This document shows, piece by piece, positions 25,678 through 34,821 of a stretch of DNA of 64,000 bases. The position numbers and the translations under genes were made by a program. Each line of letters starts with the position of its first letter. Position 1 is the stretch's first letter. Below the pieces are notes generated by a model. It made no database searches. It was not told where the DNA came from and saw only the letters and a program-made list of their open reading frames with translations. Source of the stretch: JANMEB01 sp041745295 (GTDB taxonomy: Bacteria; Planctomycetota; Planctomycetia; Pirellulales; Pirellulaceae); assembly GCA_041745295.1 (NCBI GenBank), contig JBGTJE010000058.1, positions 80,751-144,750 on the forward strand, given 5' to 3'.

Positions 25678-27504
25678 ATGTCGTTTCTAGGACCCCGTAG
25701 TGCATTGGTGAAAATCGTGTCAATCAGATTCCCACGGAAATGCCTCGTTCCGTTTTTGGTAATGGCAGGCATGCTATTATCCACGACGATTACTTTAGCC
25801 CAATCCGTCAATGACGAACCGATTACCGGGCTTCAAATGGGGCGACCTACGCTACCCCTTTCGCGTCCCCGGGCAATGCTCAGCGATCTTGAGCGCCAAA
25901 ACCTAAGCAATCGCGCCGAAGGCGATGACGAGTCCATTGCTGGCATGGTCCAAAGCCTCAAAGGTGAGGACAGCACGATGGAGGTCATCGTGGGGCGTGG
26001 CCGACTGCTGACGCTCAAAGAGCCACTGGCGGCGGCCAGTGGCGAAACGCCCAACGTCGCGGTGGGGGACCCTACGGTATTGGATTTCGATTTGCTGCCG
26101 AACTCGCGCATGATTCGCCTTTTAGGCAAGCGGGTTGGCATGACGGACATCTCGATCGTCACCGGCAGCGGCGAATCGTACAGTTTTGAAGTTCAGGTCG
26201 TCTATGACTTGAATCTTTTGCGTGCCTACTTGAAGCAGTTGTTTCCCGACGCCAGCCTGAAAGTCGTGCAAATGTACGAGCACGTTGTGATCGAAGGAGA
26301 GGCTTCGAGCGTCGATCAATCGAATCAGATTTTGCAAGCGGCACAAGCGTACCTGACGTCGGTGCAAGTTCCGCACGCAAGCGAGAGTCAAACGCGGACC
26401 GGAACTCCGAACACACGCGAGCCCACCAATCAACCCGATGCAGGGGGCCAGGGAAGTCCCGACGTAGGCGCCGCAGATGGTGGATCCGAGGGCAAACCGA
26501 CGATATCCGCCACGATTCCGGCGCCTCGAATCATCAATTTGATTCGCGTTCCGGGAGTGCAACAGATCATGTTGCAAGTGCGCATTGCCGAGCTGAATCG
26601 AACGGCGTTGCGCCGAATTGGAACGGACTTTATATACCGCGATTCCTCGGGCCGAACGTTGGGATCTCGTCTCGGATCGAACACAACCACAAGTGCACCC
26701 ACGGGGGGTACCGACGCCGGATTCTTGGGCCTCACCTTGGGCTCCGCGAACACGGCTTTTGCGATCATTCCAAACGCCGCCGTTACGTTTGCCATCGAAG
26801 CCTTACGAACGAATCAAATCGTCAACATTCTTGCCGAGCCAACGTTGGTAGCGATGCACGGCCAGCCGGCTAGTTTCCTTGCCGGCGGCGAGTTCCCCGT
26901 TCCGGTTCCGCAAGGCGGTGCTGCCGGCGGTAGCGGAATCTTCACCATCGAATACAAAGAATTTGGCGTGCTCTTGAACTTCATTCCCTACATCATGCAA
27001 AACGGAGCCATCCGATTGAATGTGGCGCCGGAAGTCAGCACGATTGATCAAACGATCGGCGTGAGCGCCAATGGTTTTGACGTGCCCGGAATCAACACGC
27101 GGCGAGCCAACACGACTGTCGAATTGCATGAAGGCCAGACGCTGGCATTGGCTGGTTTGCTGCAAGCCGAGCTTGAAGGCTCGACCGATCGCCTGCCGGG
27201 ACTCGGCGACCTGCCGTACCTCGGAACGTTCTTCAGCAACTCAAGTCACGAACGCGTCGAAAAGGAATTGATTATTCTCGTAACTCCGTATTTGGTTGAC
27301 GCAATGGAACCTCAAGAAGTCGGCTGTCTGCCCGGACAAGAGGTCCGCGATCCCGACGACCATGAATTCTACTGGTTCAACCGAATTGAAGGCCGCGGTC
27401 CGAATAATTGCTATCGCACCACGCATGCGTGGTACGACAATAAGCACTCCAAAGTGGAGCCGTCCAATGGCGGACTCATCGGCCCCTACGGTTTTTCGAA
27501 CTAA
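25678..27504 (+). CDS. cpaC: Tad/Flp pilus secretin (CpaC/RcpA family)
   Basis: 608 residues. A signal peptide (about 1-42) is followed by the CpaC N-terminal domain (about 95-190; GRGRLLTLKEPLAAASG, DISIVTGSGESYSFEVQV), a BON/N1-like domain (about 195-230), a Gly/Asp-rich linker (about 240-280) and the secretin domain (about 290-560; VQQIMLQVRIAELNRTALRR, LAEPTLVAMHGQPASFLAGGEFPVPV, ALAGLLQ). It forms the outer-membrane channel of the pilus. Its own arm of the locus runs opposite to the genes for the inner-membrane machinery. No sigma-54-like promoter was found upstream. Confidence 0.93.
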   Translation: MSFLGPRSALVKIVSIRFPRKCLVPFLVMAGMLLSTTITLAQSVNDEPITGLQMGRPTLPLSRPRAMLSDLERQNLSNRAEGDDESIAGMVQSLKGEDSTMEVIVGRGRLLTLKEPLAAASGETPNVAVGDPTVLDFDLLPNSRMIRLLGKRVGMTDISIVTGSGESYSFEVQVVYDLNLLRAYLKQLFPDASLKVVQMYEHVVIEGEASSVDQSNQILQAAQAYLTSVQVPHASESQTRTGTPNTREPTNQPDAGGQGSPDVGAADGGSEGKPTISATIPAPRIINLIRVPGVQQIMLQVRIAELNRTALRRIGTDFIYRDSSGRTLGSRLGSNTTTSAPTGGTDAGFLGLTLGSANTAFAIIPNAAVTFAIEALRTNQIVNILAEPTLVAMHGQPASFLAGGEFPVPVPQGGAAGGSGIFTIEYKEFGVLLNFIPYIMQNGAIRLNVAPEVSTIDQTIGVSANGFDVPGINTRRANTTVELHEGQTLALAGLLQAELEGSTDRLPGLGDLPYLGTFFSNSSHERVEKELIILVTPYLVDAMEPQEVGCLPGQEVRDPDDHEFYWFNRIEGRGPNNCYRTTHAWYDNKHSKVEPSNGGLIGPYGFSN

Positions 27505-27545
27505 ACAAATTCGAGCGGAAGAGATCCTCAAAGGAGTGAGATCAA

Positions 27546-28286
27546 ATGCGGCGGCCCAAGTTTTTACTTTCGTTGTTATTCACGCTGGTCACAGGACCAT
27601 CGTTGTTGGCCCAATCGCTGTGGAGTCCGTGCGGATGTCCCGGGCAAGGGCAATGTGGTACGGATCAGACTTCCAGTTGCCAATCGCAAGCAAATTGCAA
27701 CGGCGGCTATGGCGGCTGCGGTTGCTGTCAGAATCTCTACGATCCGGCCTATTTTCAGCCCTGGAACAATCGCCCATTCGGGTTGTACAACGAGCGCATC
27801 ATTGAGACCCAACGGCTTCGTGGGGCGAAGGCTCAATTTGTTTTTCACCAGTTTGATTTTTCGTTGGACGAAGCAACTGGCGCATGGACTCTGACCCAAA
27901 CGGGCCAGCGAACCGCACAAAAATTGGCGCGGCTTTGGTCGCAATATCCTTCCCAGATCCTTGTGGAACCCTCGGGAAGCGCGGAATGGGATAGTACCCG
28001 GCGCGACCTAGCGCTACAGGCCATGGTTTCCAACGGCGTCAACGTCACCAGCGAAGCCTTTGTGACCGGAACTTCCCATATTTTAGGACTCGTTCCTAAC
28101 GACCCCGAAATAATCTTCGGGCGACGTCAACAATTGTCGCCCTACATGCGCGGTTCGGTTTCAGTCCCGTCGGTTGGTTCTGCCGGTATGAGCAGCCCTT
28201 CCGGCAATAACGCCAATGCCAGCGGTTCCGGTTCAGGTTCCGATTCGGGGTCCGGCTCTGGCTCTGGCTCTAATGCGCCTTACTAG
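27546..28286 (+). CDS. Exported Tad-locus protein, possibly CpaD-like
   Basis: 246 residues. Signal peptide (about 1-24, ending GPSLLAQ), then a cysteine- and glycine-rich stretch (about 25-60: CGCPGQGQCG, CNGGYGGCGCCQ) with ten or so cysteines, a globular part (about 85-195) and a Ser/Gly-rich tail (about 215-243). The globular part, with VEPSGSAEWDSTRRDLALQAM, echoes the CpaD/OmpA-like arrangement of pilus accessory lipoproteins, but this is only a guess from position and size. The high cysteine content before the globular part is odd and suggests disulphides or a metal site. Confidence 0.6.
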   Translation: MRRPKFLLSLLFTLVTGPSLLAQSLWSPCGCPGQGQCGTDQTSSCQSQANCNGGYGGCGCCQNLYDPAYFQPWNNRPFGLYNERIIETQRLRGAKAQFVFHQFDFSLDEATGAWTLTQTGQRTAQKLARLWSQYPSQILVEPSGSAEWDSTRRDLALQAMVSNGVNVTSEAFVTGTSHILGLVPNDPEIIFGRRQQLSPYMRGSVSVPSVGSAGMSSPSGNNANASGSGSGSDSGSGSGSGSNAPY

Positions 28287-28309
28287 TCGACCACATGGGG
28301 TATTTCACG

Positions 28310-29533
28310 ATGACCACACACCACCGCCGATTCGTGGCGCTGATTGGACTCTTGTTGTTGGCAGCCGCTGGATGCAAATCCGGCATGGTGGCTGAACGAG
28401 GGGACTATTCGATGAACGGTAGTGCCTTCGCCGGCGCAAGAATGCAACATTCGTTCGATCCGATGTCAGGCAACGCTTTTGAGCAAGCGCGAGAAATGGA
28501 ACGCAGTGGCCAGATGTCCGAGGCGCTACAGCGATACGTGCAGATCGCCGAAGCCAATCCCAATCAGCCTGCGGTCTGGCAACGGATGGCCGTGGCATAC
28601 GATAAAATTGGACACCGCGAATACGCGACATCCTGTTACGAGCACGCAATCGAACTCGACCCGATGAACGCGGACGTGTGGTGTGATTTTGGTTACGGCC
28701 AATTTCTGCAAGGTGACTTCGCATCTGCCGAACGATCGTTCCGTCGCGCTTTGGATATCAACCCAAATCTCGAACGAGCCCATAACAATCTTGGATTGGC
28801 GATGGCCAAACTGGGCAATTCGGCCAGCGCCGTTGAGCAATTCAGAATGGCGGGCTGCGACGGCAAACAAGCCACCGAGAATTTGAAATTGGCCCTGGGA
28901 GCCCCCATCGCTGCCCAACCGGAACCAATGCCCATCGCCATGCAAGTGCCTAACCCGCTTCCGGCCTCCATGCCGGCCCCAGAATTGCCATCAAGCGCCG
29001 CACAGCCGGCTGCGGATTTGCAGCCAATCGCCGCGCAACCAGCCGCGGAGTTGCCCGTCGCGACACAACCGCTGGAAGCGCCTTTGGTGGAGCAAACTAA
29101 TTCCGACGTTGAAACGAACGCTGAGGACGTGGCGCGACTGAACGACTACGCCACAGATCCATCGCTTGCAAAGCGTCCGACCGCTTCGTCCGCGACTTCT
29201 CCAATGGAATCAGCGGACGCGGACGACGCTCCCAAGGCGTTCTCGACTTCGGTTGAGAAGTCCTTCCGTCCAACGACAGATGACTTCCCCGGCGTGAATA
29301 ATTTGATTTCCGATTTTGAAGACGAAACAACCACCAGCAGCCCGCCGCTTGCGGAATCGAAATCCGAAGTTGTTCGCCGCATCGGAGTTGAGAAGTCCAT
29401 CTGTCCAACGACAGATCGCTTCCCCGGCGTATACAACTTGATTTCCGATTTTGAAGACGAAACTACCGCCAGCAGCCCACCGCCGGCGGAATCGAAATCC
29501 GAAGTTGTTCGCCGCATCGGAGACGACGATTAG
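28310..29533 (+). CDS. TPR lipoprotein of the Tad locus (TadD-like)
   Basis: About 407 residues from the ATG at 28310 (GGGG nine bases upstream; the ATG at 28295 has no site). Signal peptide with lipobox LLLAAAGC, so a lipoprotein. Three tetratricopeptide repeats follow (about 60-170: ERSGQMSEALQRYVQIAEANPN; IGHREYATSCYEHAIELDP; GDFASAERSFRRALDINP; RAHNNLGLAMAKLGNSASAV). Then comes a Pro/Ala-rich region and a nearly perfect tandem repeat of 45 residues. TadD-type proteins assist pilus assembly, which is consistent with its position in the cpaC arm. Confidence 0.85.
   Translation: MTTHHRRFVALIGLLLLAAAGCKSGMVAERGDYSMNGSAFAGARMQHSFDPMSGNAFEQAREMERSGQMSEALQRYVQIAEANPNQPAVWQRMAVAYDKIGHREYATSCYEHAIELDPMNADVWCDFGYGQFLQGDFASAERSFRRALDINPNLERAHNNLGLAMAKLGNSASAVEQFRMAGCDGKQATENLKLALGAPIAAQPEPMPIAMQVPNPLPASMPAPELPSSAAQPAADLQPIAAQPAAELPVATQPLEAPLVEQTNSDVETNAEDVARLNDYATDPSLAKRPTASSATSPMESADADDAPKAFSTSVEKSFRPTTDDFPGVNNLISDFEDETTTSSPPLAESKSEVVRRIGVEKSICPTTDRFPGVYNLISDFEDETTASSPPPAESKSEVVRRIGDDD
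29252..29521 (+). repeat. Two tandem 135-base repeats inside the TPR lipoprotein gene
   Basis: Units 29252-29386 and 29387-29521 have exactly the same length (135 bases, 45 residues) and differ at a handful of positions (for example FRPTTDDFPGVNN versus ICPTTDRFPGVYN). They encode acidic, Ser/Pro-rich motifs (LISDFEDETT, SPP) ending in RRIG. The near-identity at DNA level indicates a recent duplication. Confidence 0.9.
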
Positions 29534-29538
29534 CGCGT

Positions 29539-30858
29539 TTATTGCGCGAGGATCAGCGGAGAGAAAACCGAATTGTCGGACCCATCATCGTCGTCGTAGT
29601 CGGGGAGCCCTCCCGGGTCACTGACGTTGCAGGGCTGAATCACCAAGATTTTCTTGCTCCCGCTCAGCTTCACCATCATGATTCGGGTTCCCCACAAATC
29701 GACGATGGTGAATTCGGCATTATTGCCCGGACCGCTGACCGTGGAATAGAGCACGACGGCGCGACATTGGCCAATGATGGCCTTGATCGAGGCTTCGATA
29801 CCCGCGCTAATGCCTGTATCACCATTCAACGTAAATGGCGTCGAGAAGTCGATCGTGCTATTGTCGAAATACGACATATCTTCCTCGTTCGGTCCGAACT
29901 CAATTTGGCGTTTGAGATCGGCCGCTGAATTTCCCTCGTCTCCGATATCGACGGTCCCAAAATTTCCCGACGAGGCGGTGATCGTCGGGTAGATGGAAAC
30001 TTCCAAGACACCGTCAGGGGTTGTCGTAATGTTGTCGGCGTCGTGTCCGAGCGGATCGATCACTCCCATGGCATCGTCAAAAATTTGAGTGTAGACAATA
30101 TCGCCCCCTTGCGTCTCGGTGATGAAATACAGGGGCGTTTGCGGATCGGTTCCCGTGTCCATAATGTCTTCGGTGATTAGCGAAGGATTGCTGCCCAAGA
30201 CGGATGTAAAATGGAGTTGGGCTCGTTTGTATTTTTCATAATCCGTCTGCTTAAATGCAAACGGAGCAAGTGCCGACGTGCCGCCGGATCCGGGAGGAAT
30301 TTGGACGCCCTTGGAGGGCATGATCACGGCGGTGCCCAACGCTTCGACTAAGGAATGCGTATGCCCGATGGCCGGGGCAATAATGAGCGGCAGAGGCTCA
30401 TCGCCCGCCGTACTTCCAGCGACGCTGCGCCGGGTCGTGACCTGAACTGCGTTGTACGGTGACGAGCCCCATTCAAATTCCCAGGTCCCATCCACCATTT
30501 TAGCTTTTCCCATGACCACATCGCGGGCCGCGTCGACGTGAATATTGGCGACTTCGCCGGCGTAATGCTTGGCCGCGAATTCAACCGCCCGAGCATTCGC
30601 TTCCGTCGCGACTTGGGCCGGGGTCTTGAAGGCGTACAATCCTAAACCGGGCATCAATTCGGTTCCGCCCGCCAGGCAAGCCGAATCGGCACCTGCGTGC
30701 AACTGCGTGCGGGCCATCATCACCCAGCCGACATCGAGTGCACACGCGACGATGCCGAACAAGAGTGTCAAACAAATCGCCACCAAGACTAGAATTTTCC
30801 CTTGGCGTGCCGCTTTCATGACTTGAATGGAATCAATCTTCATTGGTTTCTGGAACAT
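29539..30858 (-). CDS. Tad pilus protein TadG-like (Flp assembly, TadE/G family)
   Basis: 439 residues. One membrane helix near the N-terminus (ILVLVAICLTLLFGIVACALDVGWV, about 21-45) starts with a short basic segment (KAARQGK), which is the TadE/G-like N-domain; MMARTQLHAGADSACLAGGTELM is typical of TadG. The rest is a large extracytoplasmic domain rich in short beta segments and shows no von Willebrand-type MIDAS motif. It is last in the minus arm and its stop lies 5 bases from the convergent stop of the TPR lipoprotein. Confidence 0.85.
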   Translation of the reverse strand: MFQKPMKIDSIQVMKAARQGKILVLVAICLTLLFGIVACALDVGWVMMARTQLHAGADSACLAGGTELMPGLGLYAFKTPAQVATEANARAVEFAAKHYAGEVANIHVDAARDVVMGKAKMVDGTWEFEWGSSPYNAVQVTTRRSVAGSTAGDEPLPLIIAPAIGHTHSLVEALGTAVIMPSKGVQIPPGSGGTSALAPFAFKQTDYEKYKRAQLHFTSVLGSNPSLITEDIMDTGTDPQTPLYFITETQGGDIVYTQIFDDAMGVIDPLGHDADNITTTPDGVLEVSIYPTITASSGNFGTVDIGDEGNSAADLKRQIEFGPNEEDMSYFDNSTIDFSTPFTLNGDTGISAGIEASIKAIIGQCRAVVLYSTVSGPGNNAEFTIVDLWGTRIMMVKLSGSKKILVIQPCNVSDPGGLPDYDDDDGSDNSVFSPLILAQ

Positions 30859-30915
30859 ACCGACAACCCTTCGTTGAATGACTCATGTGCTGTTCCAAAT
30901 GCCTCGATCAAAAAT

Positions 30916-31359
30916 TTACTCCCGCCGCATGGTTACGGTGTTGGTGAACGAACGACCCCCCATGATCTGCGAGAAGCCCCACGTGTTTTCCGAAAACGGA
31001 ATGATGACTCGAATCGACACCGCTTGCTTCGATTGAATCGCGGTCAAGCTGCTCGACGAACCGCTGCTATTAAGGATTTGGACGCTGCGACCGGTAGAGC
31101 TGATGCCGCCGCGATCCAAATAGTCATTGCAAACGGCGAGCACAGTCGAATCGGTGGCTCCCGGAATGATCGCGCGTCGCGCGGCTTCGCGGGTTGCATT
31201 GGTCCCGATTTGATTGATCATCACGACCCGACCCATTTCCAAGATCCCCACTAGGAGGAGCAAGAGGATCGGCAAAACGATTGCCATTTCCACCATTGCA
31301 ACGCCACGCCGACGTGTGGCTTTGGTCGTCGCATCCGAATGTTGCCTATCTTCGCGCAT
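30916..31359 (-). CDS. TadE-like minor pilin
   Basis: 147 residues. Leader of about 18 hydrophilic residues, then GVAMVEMAIVLPILLLLLVGILEMG, the TadE prepilin-like hydrophobic segment with its Glu. The C-terminal part (about 45-147) is extracytoplasmic. It would be processed by the prepilin peptidase of this locus and act in pilus assembly. It is preceded by tadC (73-base gap) and followed by the TadG-like gene (57-base gap). Confidence 0.87.
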   Translation of the reverse strand: MREDRQHSDATTKATRRRGVAMVEMAIVLPILLLLLVGILEMGRVVMINQIGTNATREAARRAIIPGATDSTVLAVCNDYLDRGGISSTGRSVQILNSSGSSSSLTAIQSKQAVSIRVIIPFSENTWGFSQIMGGRSFTNTVTMRRE

Positions 31360-31432
31360 GGTAACGACGAACCCTTTTTCAGTGGACTAATTCGCGCTGG
31401 CGGTTGAATCATTGCCGGCCGCAGAGTTGGAA

Positions 31433-32281
31433 TCAACCGTTATTCATTCTCTGCATAAGTTGGTACAAATCATAGACGGCCGGTCCCAGAATTACCACGA
31501 AAATTGCCGGGAAAATGCAAAATGCCGTGGGGAAAAGGATTTTTAGCGTTGCCGTTTGGGCTTTTTCTTGGGCCCGTTGCATCCGTCGTGTGCGGAGCGA
31601 ATCTCCTTGGACCCGCAATGCGTTGGCGATGCTCGCCCCAAAACGCTCGGATTGCATGACGACCGAGGCCAGCAATCGCAATTCTTCCAAGTCAAATCGC
31701 TCGGCGAAACTGCGCAGTCCCTCCCCCGTGGATTTTCCCATTTGAATTTGACGGTTCACGATCGTCAGTTCGGTACAGAGCATTGGATAGGCCTGTCGCA
31801 AATCCTTGGCCACTCGAATCAACGCGGCGTTCAAGCTCAAGCCGGCTTCCACGCAGATCGTGGCGATGTCCAGCGCGTCGGGAATCGCTCGGCGGATCAT
31901 CGTCTGGCGAAGCGCTTTTTGATAATCGAGCCATAATCCGGGAAACACCACTCCGGCGATGCCGGTGATGGCCCCGATGATCAGCGCATTTCTTAATGAG
32001 ACTGCACCGTACGAATAAGCCCCGAAACCGACCAGTACCGGAAATACGGCCAGCGCCGCTTGGGTCAGGTAAAAATAGACCGAAGAATGCTTCTTATATA
32101 AACCGGCGTGAATCAACCGTCGTCGCAAGACTTCTTTTGGACTTTCCTTCGGCGCGGCAACAACGGTAACATGCGGCGCTGCCTTTCCATCGACGTTGCC
32201 GGCAACAGTCGTCTGCGCAGCGATCACGAGAATTGCAACCAAGCAAACGAAGCCCAAGAAGACAAATACAATTGGTGTCAT
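31433..32281 (-). CDS. tadC: Tad pilus inner-membrane platform protein TadC (GspF family)
   Basis: 282 residues with an N-terminal helix (VFVFLGFVCLVAILVIAAQ) and three further helices (about 75-115 and 245-270). The GspF domain (about 120-240; ALDIATICVEAGLSLNAALIRVA, LASVVMQSERFGASIANALRVQGDSLR) is clear. With TadB it forms the inner-membrane platform on which the ATPase acts. It lies 12 bases after tadB. Confidence 0.92.
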   Translation of the reverse strand: MTPIVFVFLGFVCLVAILVIAAQTTVAGNVDGKAAPHVTVVAAPKESPKEVLRRRLIHAGLYKKHSSVYFYLTQAALAVFPVLVGFGAYSYGAVSLRNALIIGAITGIAGVVFPGLWLDYQKALRQTMIRRAIPDALDIATICVEAGLSLNAALIRVAKDLRQAYPMLCTELTIVNRQIQMGKSTGEGLRSFAERFDLEELRLLASVVMQSERFGASIANALRVQGDSLRTRRMQRAQEKAQTATLKILFPTAFCIFPAIFVVILGPAVYDLYQLMQRMNNG

Positions 32282-32293
32282 AACCGTGGTGTC

Positions 32294-33259
32294 TTAATAA
32301 TCAAAATTGACAATCTTGCGAATCCAAAGCGCTCCAAACACCATCAGACCGGCCGTCGCGAAAATCAGTCCCGGATGGTCGAACAATTTGAGCGCATAAT
32401 CTGGATTCAAGAAATATAAAACAAACCATGTGGCAAACGGCATTGCTAACAACAAGATGGCCTGCATCCGGCCCTCCGCCGTCATAGCTCGGATCATTCC
32501 TTTCATCTCCACCCGTTGCCGCATGACCTTCGACAATTTGTTCAATAATTCGGCCAGATTGCCCCCGGTTTGCCGCTGCACGAGCATCGCCAGGACCATG
32601 ATCTTGAGCTCCATCAACCCGGTACGAGCCGCCATCTGTTTGAGGGCAATATCCAGCGAAAGGCCTAGGTTTTGCTGTTCGTAGCACAGACCAAATTCGG
32701 TGCCGACCGGGTCCCGGAACTCGTCCGCCACCGCGTTCAGCGCTTGCGGCGCGGTTTGGCCGGCGCGCAACACGCGACTCATGAGGTCGAGAACGTCGGG
32801 CAATTGTTGGCCCAATTTGTTTTGTCGCTGTTGCCGCTTGAACGACACGTAAACCAGTGGAAACGCTGCACCGGCTCCCATGATGGCCGCGATGAGGATG
32901 TAATTGCGGGTGAACAGGTAGACGGGAATACAGAGCAAAGCGCTGACGATGATCCCCTGCACCCAGATCTTACTAGGGTTGATATTCGGCCCGGCCTGCT
33001 TGGTCATTTCGCCAAACTTCCGCAACCAACTGACCAGCGAGAAATATTGGGGAGTGTCGGGGATTGAGTCGATGAATTCTTGCTGGTCGTCGAGCGTGTT
33101 GCGGGCCCGCTGTCGAACCTGGACTCGCAGCTCTTCGGCGACCTCTTTGAGCTTTAGCTGTCGATCGGACTTGAACAGATCGGTCAACACCAAGTTGATC
33201 GCAAAAATGCCGAAGAACACGGCCGAGAAGGTCAAAACGCTTATAACTATCCCGATCAT
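32294..33259 (-). CDS. tadB: Tad pilus inner-membrane platform protein TadB (GspF family)
   Basis: 321 residues. N-terminal helix (about 3-25), a coiled hydrophilic part, two middle helices (about 100-150) and the GspF domain (about 165-275; LPDVLDLMSRVLRAGQTAPQAL, LVQRQTGGNLAELLNKLSKVM), then C-terminal helices. The start overlaps the tadA stop by 4 bases. It pairs with TadC in the platform. Nothing unusual in sequence. Confidence 0.93.
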   Translation of the reverse strand: MIGIVISVLTFSAVFFGIFAINLVLTDLFKSDRQLKLKEVAEELRVQVRQRARNTLDDQQEFIDSIPDTPQYFSLVSWLRKFGEMTKQAGPNINPSKIWVQGIIVSALLCIPVYLFTRNYILIAAIMGAGAAFPLVYVSFKRQQRQNKLGQQLPDVLDLMSRVLRAGQTAPQALNAVADEFRDPVGTEFGLCYEQQNLGLSLDIALKQMAARTGLMELKIMVLAMLVQRQTGGNLAELLNKLSKVMRQRVEMKGMIRAMTAEGRMQAILLLAMPFATWFVLYFLNPDYALKLFDHPGLIFATAGLMVFGALWIRKIVNFDY

Positions 33260-34773
33260 GCGCCGGCCCCTTCGCGGCGAAACAGCGCCAGTTCGCGTTT
33301 TTCAAAAACCGCCGGGTCGATCGTCATGCCGCTCGCCAGCAATCGATCGAGGCTGCGCGGACGAACTCCGGTGGCTTCAAAGAAACCACAGGCGACCCCG
33401 TCGGAGTTCAAGTGAGTCTGTTGGAAGCGGAAAATATCATGCATCGAGATGATATCCCCTTCCATTCCGGTGATTTCCGAAATCGCAATGACTTTGCGGA
33501 CGCCGCCGGTCAAGCGAACGGTCTGAATGACGACGTTGATCGCCGAAGCGATTTGGCGGCGAATCGTCCACACTGGGATGTCGACCCCGGTCATGCCGAC
33601 CATCATTTCCAAGCGCATGAGCGCATCGCGCGTGGTGTTCGCATGCACGGTCGTAAGGCTACCGTCGTGACCCGTGTTCATGGCTTGAAGCATGTCGAGC
33701 GCCTCGGGTCCGCGGCATTCGCCGACAATGATGCGATCGGGGCGCATGCGGAGCGCGTTGCGGACGAGGTCTCGCGTGTTGACTTCGCCTTCGCCTTCGA
33801 TGTTCGGTGGGCGCGTCTCCATGCGAATCACGTGCGATTGCTGTAATTGGAGTTCGGCGGCGTCTTCGATCGTCGCTACGCGTTCGTAATCTGGAATTGC
33901 CGCGGACAAGATATTCAACAAAGTGGTCTTGCCGCTGCCGGTTCCTCCAGAAATCAGGCAGTTCAAGCGACCGGTGACGCACGACGAAATGAAATCCAGC
34001 ATCTCGACGGTGATCGAATGATTCTTGAGCAAGTTGCTGGCGCGCAACGGACTGGCGCCGAATCGCCGGATCGAGACGAGGGGTCCGTCGAGCGCCAACG
34101 GCGGAATGATCGCGTTGATGCGGCTGCCGTCCTTCAACCGACCGTCCACCATCGGGCTGGTTTCATCGATGCGGCGACCGATGGCCCCGACGATGCGTTG
34201 GATGATTTTGACGACGTGTTCGTCGTTGGCGAATTTGATTCTGGAAAGTTCCAGTTTGCCGTGCCTCTCGACGTAAACTTTTTTCGCTCCGTTGATCATG
34301 ATGTCGGTGACATCGTCGTCCCGGAATAACGGCTCTAGCGGCCCCAGCCCGAAAACTTCGTCGATGACGTCGTTGATCAACGCCTCTTTTTGGGCGGAAC
34401 TCAGATCGGCCCCGTGCTCTTCCAGCGACGATTCCGCATTGCGGCGAATTTCTGAACGAAGATCGTCCTCGTTGAGCGTGCCAATCGACGTTAGATCGAG
34501 CTTGTTGACGACTTCGCGATGGACTTGCGATCGCAACCACTCAAGCTCCGAATCCGCCTCGGACATTGCTTTATCAGCGTCCGCGTTTTCGGGCTCGGCG
34601 GGCGGTGTTTGTTTCGCGCCCGCATCGGCGGGCAACGGAGACTCTAAATCCGAGGAATACGGCGATTCCGCGGCGATCGTGCTAACGACCGCGTCCAAAT
34701 CGCCATGGAATCGTTCGAGCGATGTCGCGTCTTGCTTTCGTTTGTTGGCCTTATGATCGCGTCGCCAAAGCAT
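33256..34773 (-). CDS. tadA: Tad pilus assembly ATPase (TadA/CpaF family)
   Basis: 505 residues. A poorly conserved N-terminal 90 residues precede the GspE-type core. It has Walker A ISGGTGSGKTTLLNIL (about 275-290), Walker B with ALRMRPDRIIVGECRG, and MNTGHDGSLTTVHANT. This is the secretion ATPase that drives pilin assembly from the cytoplasm onto TadB/TadC. N-terminal residues about 70-150 include a NIT-like helical domain (REVVNKLDLTSIGTLNEDDLRSEI). It is 48 bases downstream of cpaB and overlaps tadB by 4 bases. Confidence 0.95.
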   Translation of the reverse strand: MLWRRDHKANKRKQDATSLERFHGDLDAVVSTIAAESPYSSDLESPLPADAGAKQTPPAEPENADADKAMSEADSELEWLRSQVHREVVNKLDLTSIGTLNEDDLRSEIRRNAESSLEEHGADLSSAQKEALINDVIDEVFGLGPLEPLFRDDDVTDIMINGAKKVYVERHGKLELSRIKFANDEHVVKIIQRIVGAIGRRIDETSPMVDGRLKDGSRINAIIPPLALDGPLVSIRRFGASPLRASNLLKNHSITVEMLDFISSCVTGRLNCLISGGTGSGKTTLLNILSAAIPDYERVATIEDAAELQLQQSHVIRMETRPPNIEGEGEVNTRDLVRNALRMRPDRIIVGECRGPEALDMLQAMNTGHDGSLTTVHANTTRDALMRLEMMVGMTGVDIPVWTIRRQIASAINVVIQTVRLTGGVRKVIAISEITGMEGDIISMHDIFRFQQTHLNSDGVACGFFEATGVRPRSLDRLLASGMTIDPAVFEKRELALFRREGAGA

Positions 34774-34821
34774 GGTTTGGTCCAGTCCTCGTTAATCACT
34801 CTTTGGGAGTGCGGTCACCGT

